A stretch of 64,000 nt of DNA, from NCBI GenBank assembly GCA_023374025.1, contig SIJG01000081.1:428083-492082 (forward strand), read 5' to 3'. Of this stretch, positions 37,195 through 49,000 are shown one piece after another (the stretch's first letter is position 1; each line of letters begins with the position of its first letter). Under the pieces are notes generated by a model that was not told the origin of the DNA, did no database searches, and saw nothing but the letters and a program-made list of their open reading frames with translations. Source of the DNA: Heterodera schachtii. Taxonomy: Eukaryota; Nematoda; Chromadorea; Rhabditida; Heteroderidae. Both the position numbers and the translations under genes were made by a program.

Positions 37195-37310
37195 AACCCC
37201 TCAAATAAAGCCCCCCCCCCTTTTTTAGGGGTGGGAGAAGTTGAAAAATAAAGCCCCCCCCCCCTTTTTTAGGGGGGTGGGAGAAGTTGAAAAATAAAGC
37301 CCCCCCCGGG
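37195..37310. repeat. 47-bp tandem repeat with C-runs
   Basis: About 2.5 copies of a unit made of AATAAAGCCCCCCCCC, a T-run and GGGGTGGGAGAAGTTGAAA. Confidence 0.8.
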
Positions 37311-39030
37311 GGCTTTTCTTTTCACAAAAACGGTAAATTATTTCAATTTAAACAACAAAAAATCTCTGTAATGTACGAACAGGTATTACATACATAAAAG
37401 CATTTATATGATCTGATGATGATGCTGATGATTGTTGATTGTTTGTTTGTGTGTGCTGTGACACTCACTAAACGATGGGGGGAGGGGACAACAAAAAAAT
37501 GGAATGGAAAAATGGGGGAAAATGGGGGGGGGGGGGGGAAGTCATTGGAAAGTCATTCCATCGACGACGACCCTCCGACGACGACGGACGACCCATCCCT
37601 TACCCTTTCCCATCCCATCGCACTAATCAAAGAGCGTTTTATCGAAAATTCCCCCCCCCCCCCTCCGCCTCCTTTTACACACATTTTGCTGTGGAAAGTA
37701 AGTTGGTCGTCGTTCTCCGCCCTTTCCCTCCCCTTTTTTGGTATCCCATTCAAAAAATGATGTTTTCTTTCTTTATTTTGAATGTTTTTTCATTTATGAC
37801 TCCCGTGTCCCCATCCGCGCTACCTGTGAAAATTTAGATGGAAAAATTTGAAATCCAATGAAACAAAATTAGGGAAAAAATGGCAATTTTTTTTGTAGCG
37901 GGCGGGCGGCGGTGAAAAGTTTCTTTTTCTGTTTTGTATTTATCTCAGCAAACAGTGAGTGCCTTATCAAACTATCAATCAATCTTTCTTATCATTCATT
38001 CACTTTTGCGAATTTTGCTCTCATTTAGCTAATTAGGGATTAATTGAGCGATTATTTGCACTGGTTTGAAAAATCGATTTTCGATTTTGTTTGATCAGCG
38101 ATCAATCCCTTTTGGCCTTAAAGCAATCTCTGATCGGATCAGAGAGCTTTAATAGAATTACTTCTTTGTAGAGCGAATCTTTGAAAAAAAAATTAACATC
38201 CTTTAATATCAGGCAAAAGTTAATTTATTTTTAAAATTCAATTTAATTTTTTGACCGAAAAATTTACAAATTAAAAATTCCTTTCATTTATATTTCAAAA
38301 AAGCGAACTTTGGCGTTTCGTTACGAACTTTGGCGTTTCGTTTTCATCAGCTGACAGCGCCATGCGAAAAGCCGCAAAGCCAGCTGATCTTTCCCCCCGC
38401 TGCTTTATGTGTGTGCTTTTCCTCTGTTCCATTCCTTCCGCTTTAATCCTTTTTTAATTGGCTAGAAAATGAACGAAGAAGGGAATTTTGTTTTAAAAAT
38501 GCTTCTTCTTCTTCTGCCGTTCCACCACCTCACATTTGTGTGTTCGTTCTCAAATTCCAACAAAATTGATTTATTATTAAAAATAAAAGAAAACGGCGGC
38601 CCAAAGTTTTTAATTGAAAATTCATATTTATTAAATATAAATAAGTTGGTTTTAATAAACAAAAAATCACGAGCATTTTCAGTCAAGTCACATTTTTTTA
38701 TGTACATGACCAAATGTATATTTTATTGATGTGAAGGAGGAGGAGCGCTGTTTCACCACAATCAAAGCAGTAACTAAAAATTGTAAAAATTGGAAAAAAA
38801 GTGCATGCTACTGACGCTGGTGAACCCACAATTTTTTTGGGTTTTAATGCGCTCAATTTTAGAGGTCATCGCACTGATCATGAATATGATGAAGTCTTCC
38901 ATTTTGACTAATTTCAATCCCCCTAAAACTCGAATTTGAACACAAAATCCGATGAAAAACCACGCGAAATTCGTAAAAAATTATTGCGACAGGCCACTGC
39001 ATAATTAGGTTACCCTTACAAACAGCCGAG

Positions 39031-39657
39031 GGCAATTGTGTAGAATTGTGGTCCCGACGAAAAATAAACTTAAAATTTTTATTTTATTTTTTTCTGGGGC
39101 AAAAAAGTGCGCTGATTACGAATCTGAGCTCAGATTTTAGAAAATCATTGATTTTGTCTATGACTTTTCATCAGGTACTTGATTTTTTTCCAAAAGTATA
39201 GGAAAATTAGTTGGACGTAAAAACTTATACAAAGATGTTGTAGAACTGAAAAAGAGCTTTCGAATGAGCTACTGAATGTCTATTTATGATTTTTTGAAAT
39301 TTAATTACTGGTCCTTGGGGTCATATGAAACGGGGTCTGGAGTTCGAGACCGCTTGGCTGCAATTAATTTTTTTATGATACTTGATGAAAAATCACAGAC
39401 AAAATGATGGCTTTTGTAAAATCTGAGTTCATATTCGTGATCATCTCATTTTTCTATCACAAATTCATTGGAAAAAAGTTTTTAAAAAATTAAAAATTTT
39501 GGAAAAAATCAAGTACTTGATGAAAAGTCATAGACAAAATCAATGATTTTCTAAAATCTGAGCTCAGATTCGTGATCAGCGCACTTTTTTGCCCCAGAAA
39601 ATAAAATAAAAATTTTAAGTTTATTTTTCGTCGGGACCACAATTCTACACAATTGCC
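39031..39657. mobile_element. MITE with long inverted ends and an 8-bp target duplication
   Basis: GGCAATTGTGTAGAATTGTG at the left is repeated inverted at the right. The arms match for about 170 bp and contain CTGAGCTCAGATTTTAGAAA. CAGCCGAG flanks both sides (39023-39030 and 39658-39665). There is no transposase. An 8-bp duplication is typical of hAT-type elements, but the superfamily is not proven. Confidence 0.85.
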
Positions 39658-40049
39658 CAGCCGAGAAATTGTCCTGGAACTGTGTGTCCAGAAAATCCCG
39701 GGACATTGTAAAATCGAGTTTAGTCTTGACCAGGGAAATCCCGCTTTGGTTGGGTCCAGCTCGATTCAAGAGACGATCCCGGGAGTAAAGGGGTGGGGGA
39801 AGGGCGTAAAATCCGTAAGAAAACGACAAAAAATTCGAAAAACTTGGCTAAAAGAAGATTTTTCCAGCTGCTACCCCCTTCCCAAGCCTCGAAAAATCCT
39901 AAATACTAGGAAAAAGTCGCTGGGTCGAATTTCATAGTAAATTTTCAATCTCAATTTTTCCCCCTTAATCATTGCTTTTTTAGCACAGATTTTGACATCC
40001 ATTTTGCCATTCATTATTATTCAGCAGCGCCAACTAATTTTGATATTTG

Positions 40050-43000
40050 ATGAATTTTTCTGTGTTCACAAAACAGATATGCCGATTCCTAATCCAAAGG
40101 TTTTTTTTTTTTTGTGTTTTACATACCCTAAAATTTACAAAATTTGTGCCATTTTTTTTTTAGATATATGGGCCAATATTTGAAGACCGAGCTGAGCTCG
40201 GACCAGTTGGAGTTGCACTTGGCCGACGGCACGGCCAGTGTCCAAGGCGTCACGCTCAACACGGAGTACATCAATGAGACGTTGGAAGCATCGGGTGGGT
40301 GTGGGGGAGAAAAGTGGACACATTTTCATGCAATTTTGCCAATTTTTCGTGCCATTTTTGCAATATTTCACTGATTTTTTAGAAATTACCCTTCCCTCCC
40401 CCCCCCCCGCAAAAAAAAACAACATGGTATTCATTAGAGTTGAATGGAATTGATTTGCCTTTCGGAACCAAAAAATGTCGTTTTCTTCGACCCTATCCCA
40501 ATTTTTATGCCATTTTTGCAACAGTTCACTGCTTTTTTTAGAAACCACCCCCCAAAAAAAACATTTTTGCATTCATTAGAGTTGATTGGAACATGCTTTT
40601 TGCCTTCCGGCACCAAAAATTGGTGTTTTCTTCGACATCTATCCCATTTTTTTTTGACCGATTAAACCTGACCTTTAAAATCAATTTGCATTTATAGGCC
40701 CCCTCCATTCTAAATTAAACAGCTTTTTAACCCATTTTTTCTTTAGGTGTTCGAATCCTTTCACTGAAGGATGGCTATGTGGAGGAACTGACCGTTTGTG
40801 TGCCATGGAAACGGCTGTTGCTCGACTCGACAATTGTCAAAAGTACGACATAGGCCAATTCACTATCAGCTTTTTCATACAAAATAGGAGTGTGAATAGA
40901 AAATTTCTTGGCAAAGATTCTAACAATGTAAAAACTTTTAATTCAAAAATCCAATTTCTGAAAATGTTTTTAAATTTTTAAAAATTTCATCGATGTGTCC
41001 CTCCATTTTTATTGAAATTTTCTAAAATTTGCACATAATAACTTTTTTGTGATGTGAGCGGTTCATTTGGCTCGCGGCGAGTTTATACAGTTCGTTTCTG
41101 GACATGTACAACCATCGAATAATGCCAAATTTATCGGGTTTGATTGGCTAAGAAAAAAAATTTTTTTTTTTTCTGTGGCAACTAAATATTTTTTGATGTC
41201 CCGTTTCGGACAGCCACTCGGTGGTCAACAAAGCTCATTTTGAAAAATTTATTTGAATTTTGTCATTTTAGTAAACGGACTCCAACTCACGCTGACACCG
41301 TTGCAAGAAATAAACATGGCCAACACGCAAGAACTCAGTGAGTGATTCTGGCAGACAATTTTACGTTTTTGTGACTCATTTTTTGGTCCACCCAACTTAA
41401 AAATAATGTAGGTTGACTTTTTGGCAATTTCTGGGAGACACAGAGGCATTGAAAAAATACTTGGACCTGAATTTTCATGACAAAACCCAAAGAAAATATC
41501 ATCCAAGAATACCAGTATGTCGTCCAATTTCCGTTAAAATTGCATTTTTCCGGTAGCCCCGGGAAAGTTTTACCGGGATTCAAATCCTCCGATATTCTCG
41601 GCACCTTCATCCCGGCATTTAAAAAAAAAATGTCGGGATCAGAATTCCGCCAAAATCTCTACGAAAGCCTGTTTCCATCCGGTATCTAGTTCAGGTGCAC
41701 ACTTTTACACAATGCAAAAATCTTTTAAAATGGGCATTTTTTGCTTTCGGAACGGAGTGTAACCGATGGATGGACACAATGCCAAATTTTCAGTGTCCTC
41801 CTTCGTCGGCTCCATTGCGTCCAGCATGGAGCTGGCCAAAAGTGTCATTGTGGACGAACAGTTGGCCAACGGGGCGGACAACACGGGCATCGAGCAGTGC
41901 GCCAGTCTGATTGACCAAATCATTGCCCGGATCAAAGTGCAGTTTGAAAATGTGACTGTCCGCTTGGAGTCCTACTCGGCCGACCTGTGCACGGGTGTTG
42001 AAGTCCAAATTGACAGGTCCACTTTTTTTTAAACAAATTGGACAATAATTTTTTTTATCGGGTCCCAATAATTCGATGGGTACTTTTCCGTTTTGGGGCC
42101 CACAACTCAAAATTTTAAAAAATTTTCACATTCAATAATTTTTAATTTATGCTATGGGAATAATACGAAATTGTCCCTTAAACGCGTCGTTTGTTGACAT
42201 TTTTTAAAATTTTGAAGTGTAGGCCCAAAACGGAAAAGTACCATTCGATGTTTGTTGCAAAATTGGGTCCTAAAATGGCAAAATTGGGCGTTTGGGCGAA
42301 TTTGCTAATTTTAACAAATATAAATTTTCAAAAAAAAATTCCCGTTTTTTGTGAGGCGGGCTGGGAATTAAACCGAATTCGTCCACATTTTCCCATTTTT
42401 TTTCAAAGCAAAATACCAAAAAAGTTCAGAATGGAATTTCTTGACGAACAATTGGAGGAGCAGCAACGGAACGCGTCGTCAAATGCAATCACTGAACAGC
42501 CGGGCGGACTGTATACGGTAAAATGGGTAATAATTTTTGTCACAAAAAGCAAAAAAAAAAAAAATCTTCGGACTCCCCCCACCCCTCGAAATTTTTTTTG
42601 GCAATAGGCCAGCTCATACGGTGGACTTTTGGGCTTGATTTCACAGTGCCATATATATTTCAGGTGACCGACCTCAACAAGCTGTTGCATGTCCAAAATG
42701 TTCGACTGTACACAGACATTTGGTCACCAATCCGTGACAATGTAACACAAATTTATATGTACAAAAATTTAAACAGTCAAAAGAAAGTGCCGCAATGCTA
42801 ACCAATTTGGAAACTTTTTGCTCGATTTCTTAAAATGTAATCCCCGTTTTTTCAAAATGAAAAATATTGTGCCAGAAAAAAAAGTTTCAAAAATTTTTAA
42901 ATTTTCCTGGAAATTCTACAATTTTTTTTTTTTTGGGTTCCAAAATAGCATGTTAATTTTTGTTCTTTCCTCCTCCTCCAGCGAATGTGCGCCTCCCGGA

Positions 43001-46000
43001 CAAGCGACGCGACTGAATCGGACGGAGGCGTCGGCGGTGGCGCGGACATGGCCGCCTCGTCGATGAACTTTCAGTCCTGCTACTCCCATTTCAGCTCGCG
43101 ATCAAATTCCAACAATTTTTCGCAGCAAAAGTCACAGGATATGTGCGTTTTTTTTTTTAAATTTTTTTATGTACATCACGACACTTTCCCAATGTTTTTA
43201 AGGATTTTTTGAAACAAGAAACTGGGAAAACTTTTCTTCGTAAAACCTTCGCCTGTTTGTTTGGGTACACCCCAAAATTACGCTACCAAAATTTAAAAAA
43301 AAATAAAATTAAAACTTGGAAATCATATAAATGTTTTTAAAAAGTAAGTTAAGGGAAAAAATAGAATAATTCAAGCGTTTTTGGAATTTTATGATGAATT
43401 ACTAATTTTTCAATAATTTTCACACAAAATCATTAGAAAAAATTTTCAATTTTTTTTTTGAAATTTTATTGAAAATTAAAAAAAAAAATTTTTTTTTTTT
43501 TTGAAATTTGGGCGGCGAAATTTTGTTCTGTTCCCGTTTATTTTACAAAATCCCAAAAACGCAAATTTCACCAACTGAGCCAACCATTGTTGATCCAATC
43601 ATTCCCCGTCCTACAATGGGAATACCGCCTCGGGCACTCAAATTTCCCTATTTGTGAGGCCTTGTAAAATGCATGCACCCCTTTTTATTTTTCTTTATTC
43701 AATGCCCCCCCCCCTCCGGTGTTTAGCATTCCGCCAAACCCAACACTGATTGCCCAACTGTTTGATGACAAGCACACGCTGCGCATCCGTGTCCGGAACA
43801 ATTCCGCGCTGTCCTACGCGGAGAATTCCTTTTACAACAAGCGCATTGATGTGGACCTGTTCTTCCGGGCACCGCTCTATTTGCTGCTCACGCCCAGCCA
43901 ATTGGTGTTGTTGCAAAAGCTGTTCACGCTGTTGGCGCCTCGGGCGGATGAAAAAGTGCCGCCGGACACTTTCGGCACGACGACGACGACGAGCGAAAAT
44001 GGTGGTTGTGCCACTGAATTTTACACTACTACTACTGCTGCTGGGAGCAGCGGCGGTGGCGCTTACAGTCAACAAAATGCCACAGGTGGCGGTGGCGGCG
44101 TGCCGATGGGACCTCAACAGTACGCCAAACTGATTGAACAAATGCAAAAGGGTGCGGTGTACTGTAGTGGTGGTGAACGGCTACAACAACACCACCAACC
44201 ACCAACATCATCCGTCAATCATCACTACATTCATCACCATCATCAACCGACGGCATCGTCGACGACGATGACGGCACCACCGACATTTGGGCTTGGCGGC
44301 CCTGGCTCATGGAGTGGTGGCACTGAGCAACGCTTCTACGACCTGTCTGAACTTGGCGAACTTGGTGGCGCCGGCGGTGGTCATGGGCATCATCATAACC
44401 ATCAGCAACAGCGTAAAGGACACTGTCCACTGGTGGAAGGCGTGGAAATGACGGCGTCCAGCAACGCATCGTCGGCGGGCGTGTCGACGGTTCATCAGCA
44501 GGCGGCGGCACGGTACAGGTCGAACTCGTTGGACAGTCAGCAGGGCATGGGCGCGCACAGCAATCGGCAGAGCAGTATGTTGTTTTTTGTTTATTTGTTT
44601 CATAGTTAGAATAAATTTCGGAGGGGAGAGAGGAGGGGGGGGGGGGGTCCAAAGATTTATCAGTTTTTCGTCAAAAAAATTTTTTTTTAATCCCCCATAT
44701 TATTGGGTCAAAATTTCAACAAAAATATATATAGTAAAATGGGGTCCGGCGGTGGCCGTTTGGCGTGCAAGAAATTTTTTTGGAAATTTAATGCAATTTA
44801 ATAAGAAGATGGTTTAAATTTTAAAAAATTGCCAATGGCAATTTGCCATTTTTCTTGAAAATTTTAATTTTCATTTCGCACCGGCTACGGGTCCGGGTTT
44901 GAATTTTTTTTTTTTTTTTTTTTTTGCATTTTCTATTTATCCTTTCTATTTTCAATTAAATTTTTCGTTATTCAATCATCATAAACCCAAAATTATTCAA
45001 CTGCACAGGCACTTCAATTGCAACGCTTGTCGAGCGTCGTCCCGACATTTTCGCCGTCTCCGTCCGTGCGCCGGCATTGGTCGCCGTCATCACTCATGAC
45101 GACCCGTTGAGTGCCGATGCCATCCTTCAACAGCAACAAATCAGCGGCGGTGAGGAGAGACTGTCCTTTTCGTCCTCCTCGTCCTCGGTGTTGTCGCCTC
45201 ATCCTCCGCATCCGTCCCCTCTGCTCGTCGCTTCCGTTGTCCAACAAATGAATGAGCGGGCGCAGAAATTTTTTGCCGCCGCCAAATGCATTAAAATTGG
45301 CAAACAGCGACGGCTAGAGGAGCAGCGGGAACAGTTTGGCGAGCTGTACGACGGCGACTGTTTGCGGTCTGTCCGTCTCCGTTTGCATTTTTTTGTCCTT
45401 TTTGGGGTTAATTTGCCAGTATCCAAAAAAAAAAAAAATATCGGAGCGCAAATGGGACATTTTTTGGGGTTTTAGCCTCAAAAGAACAAACAAAGTAGGC
45501 CAAAAAGGATAACTTTTCAGCTGTAATAAGAAAAAAAAAAGTGCCAAATTGTCGCGGAAAGCGACATAAATTCATTAAACATTTAATTAGTTTTTTGTTC
45601 ATTAATTTATCGATCAATTTTCTCTCAGTCGCTTCTTTTAATTATGAGTCATCCTTTTCCCTGTGCATTCATTTTCCCTATGAGTCATCGATCGATTTTT
45701 TGTATGTGCATTTGTCCACGTGATTTGCTCCGCCCCATTGATTTGTGAGGGTATAAAAGCCCGCCCCATTTTCATTCTCATCACTTCTTCTCAGAGCCAC
45801 TTCCACTCACCAAATTATATTTATATTTAATTGAATAAAGAGTAAGAGAAAAGCTCTTCTCTCAATCTGTAAAAGGGACAATCAGGAGCCCTTTCATACA
45901 GACCATTAATTTGACCCCGGTTGGGTCATTAAGAGGGTTACAGAGAACTCTCAGTTTCAGTGTTCACATTTGGACATTGAAACCAGCACTTGCATTTTAC

Positions 46001-49000
46001 AACACTGTCCCCGTTGGACAGGGAAAGGAAAGAATTCCCACGGAGGGAAAGATTTCCTTTCCAGTGATTTTTTGTCCATTCCGCGACAAAAATTGGAGCC
46101 CCGTAGGGGTCAAGCTCCAGTCGTAGCTTACCCCCTCAATTGAGAGAAGTCCAATCTTTGAACAAAGCTTGTCCAACATTCGTAAGAGATGAGTGAACTC
46201 TTACGAATCACAATCGCGCCGATTGTGAAGCGTCTCAAATTGTACATTGAGACGGCTCAGGAAAATCTTACAAAAGATTTGACTGAGCAAATCAAAACCG
46301 ATTTGCTCGCAGAGAGACAAAATCTCTGTAGAGCAGTGTCATTGTTGGAAAAAAACAATGACAAGTGGGAGGCAGTCTTCCACCGAGTTAAAGGTCCTGC
46401 TCTTCAGGAAGAAGAGCAGAACTACAAGGACTACAAACCTGAAGGAAAAGCCTTCATGGAATGGGCCGACCAAGCCCGAGGGCTTGTCGACACCATTGAT
46501 GGGGCTTTAGGCCTCTCAGAGCAGGGGGATGTCGTTCACCCTGCACAGGTTCAACAACCTGCTCAAAACCCGCCACAAGTGGTGGTGGCTCCGCAGCGGC
46601 ATGAAGTGATGCTGCCGCCCATTTCGCTTCCAAAATTCTCGGGTGAGCCCCGAGAATGGCCTTTGTTTTGGAAGCTGTTTGAGACTTCAGTTGAAAGTCT
46701 TCAAATTGAAGACTTCAAAAAACACATTTATCTCTTGGGATGTCTTCCCGAGAAGTCAGTTACTCGCAGAGCAATTGATTTGTACCCGCCTTCAGATGAA
46801 AACTACCCACGAGTGGTAGAAATCCTCAAGAAAAGATTTGGGGATGAGAAGTCAATTGTGGAGACACTCCAATCAGAGTTGCTCCACCTTCCAAAACCGT
46901 CAGATTCTGTTCAATCTCTGAGGCAGTTCTCAGAGTCAATTGAAAGGATTTGTCAGCAATTATCGGATTTTGGAGAAAATGAACAAAATAAGTTCATGGC
47001 CTCCACGATAAAATCCAAATTGCCATACCATCTCCTCACTCAGGTGGTGGAGAAGGAAATGCATTCAGGTGGAACTTTTGATTGTTCCGACCTACGCAAG
47101 GCAATCACTTCCATTGTGGAAGTGAAGGAAGAAGTACAAAGATGTACACAAGTCTTCCGGGGGGAAGAAAAACCCCGAAATTTTCCTCCTCAAATCCAGA
47201 GGAACAATTTCCAAGGGAGAGAAACAGATTTCCCTCCCAACCAATTTCGTCAGGGTCATTGGCGACCCAACAACGGACGATCCAACAACGTAAATGACTC
47301 TGTGGGGATGATGTCTCCCCAAGTCGACAGATCATTTCTAGCAATGCAAAAGCCACCATTCTCTCAGCGAGAAACAGGGACAAGACAAACTTGTTCCCTA
47401 TGTGGTGCTGTGGGACACCCTCCAAGCCGGTGTCCCAAATATTCAACATCAGGAACACGCAGAAGGCGGCTCGCAAATCAGAGAAAATGTTTCAATTGCC
47501 TTTTGAAAGGCCACAAAGCACAACAATGCGATTCTCCAAAGAGATGCTTGAAGTGTGGTGGGAAACACCACTACATGATTTGTCGTTATGGAGATACTCC
47601 TAAAGGGAGCACTCGTCAAACGACAAAGGAAACGAGGACTGTTCAGGGGAAACAGTCATCCAAACGAAGAGGAGAGCCTCCCCGTTCAAACAAAACCAAT
47701 TATTCAAAAATATGCGTTTCCTCTGGAGTAGAGGATAAACCGTCTGAAGGTCATGCTTTCGACGGTAACTCAACCAATGGGTTGGTCTATGTGGCAAAGA
47801 AGTCACATGCACTTTCTACAGTGTGTCGTGTCATGGTCAAAAGGCGTAACCATCAAAAAATGATCGAAAACCCAGTTGTTTTCGATCAGGCGTACCAGAC
47901 GCCTTCCCAATCTAACCTTCATATCGGTGAGCAGAACTCGCCGAAATTATCTTCCACAGAAAGGGAATTCTGTGGAAGTAAAAATAATGGAAATGTGTTC
48001 CATTCAATTTTTTCCATTCGGATCAAAAGAATGGATAACAAATGGGAAGAAATTCTTCCAAATGAAGCAGAGCAAATAGCCTTATTGTGGGCCTTTTGTC
48101 TTTCCATCAGCATAAGCCTGATGGTTTGCTCAATTTTAAGAGTCCTTTCTTTTGGACTTAAAGTCATTGCATTGCTAATGACACAATTCAAAGTATCATT
48201 ACTTTGTTTTGTTATTCAAAAGACGCCTCCTTTTCAACAAAAAAGACAAAGAGAGGCACTCCCTCAATATTGTACCAAACGCCATATTTTGCGAAAAATG
48301 GCCTTTATTATAATTTGTGCGGGTTTGTTCCTCCTTCCAGTTAAGGGGGGAACAGAAACAAGTGCATATCCAACAAATCAATGCAATGAGTGTAAACTCA
48401 TTTGCTCAAACAAAGGTGTTTTGGCAAAAATTCCGAAGGAAATTCGGAAAGTGGAACTTTGCTGCTCTGAGAATTGTTACATTCATGAGAATGTACACAA
48501 ACTCACATATGAGTTGCCAAAAGAAATCCTCCTAAATGACTACCAATGTCAAGGTCATTTTTGGATGGATTCAAAGCACATGTTTAAAAAGGACATTTTA
48601 TGTCCAGCAGTCGATGAGTGCATACTCATCGAATGCTATTTATGCATGGAACAATTGGCAAACCCAACGTGTTATCCGTTGGTGTCCTCCATGTTAGCTG
48701 GAGGACTTTGCCTTTCCTTAATGAGCATAAGCTTTATGGTTTATTCCATATTGAAAGTCCTTTTTTCTGGACTTCACATGATTATTTGGCTGATAATCCA
48801 ATTTATCAGGCCAATAGTCTATTTCGCCGTGCCAAACCAACAGCAAAGAGAAAGAAGGCAAAGGAGAACGACTTCACACAATTGGACTTCACAGCGTGTC
48901 TTCAGGACAACAGCATTCATTGTCCTTTTTGCTGTCTCTCTCCACCAATCAGTTGGAGCAGAGACTGTAGCAATTATGGCTAAATCAGAAAAATGCTTTA

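Larger units (their letters stand above)
35775..40049. other. Divergent intergenic region between MTHFD1 and atg-2
   Basis: No convincing gene in 4.3 kb. It contains A+T-rich DNA, a short C-run tandem repeat (37195-37310), G/C homopolymers near 37525 and 37650, a tandem pair of CGAACTTTGGCGTTTCGTT (about 38305-38341) and a MITE at 39031. Promoters of both flanking genes must be here, but no core element is clear. A frame at 38469-38729 starts with a hydrophobic stretch but has no homologue I know and is mirrored on the other strand. Confidence 0.5.

Noticed and set aside
38469..38729. Possible small secreted protein (hydrophobic N terminus)
   Set aside because: The same stretch is open on both strands, is low-complexity and A+T-rich, and no splice or family support was seen.
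43695..44652. Minus-strand frames of 145-150 residues
   Set aside because: Shadows of the Ser/Gly/His-rich atg-2 exon 9; the plus frame has the conserved ATG2 segment.
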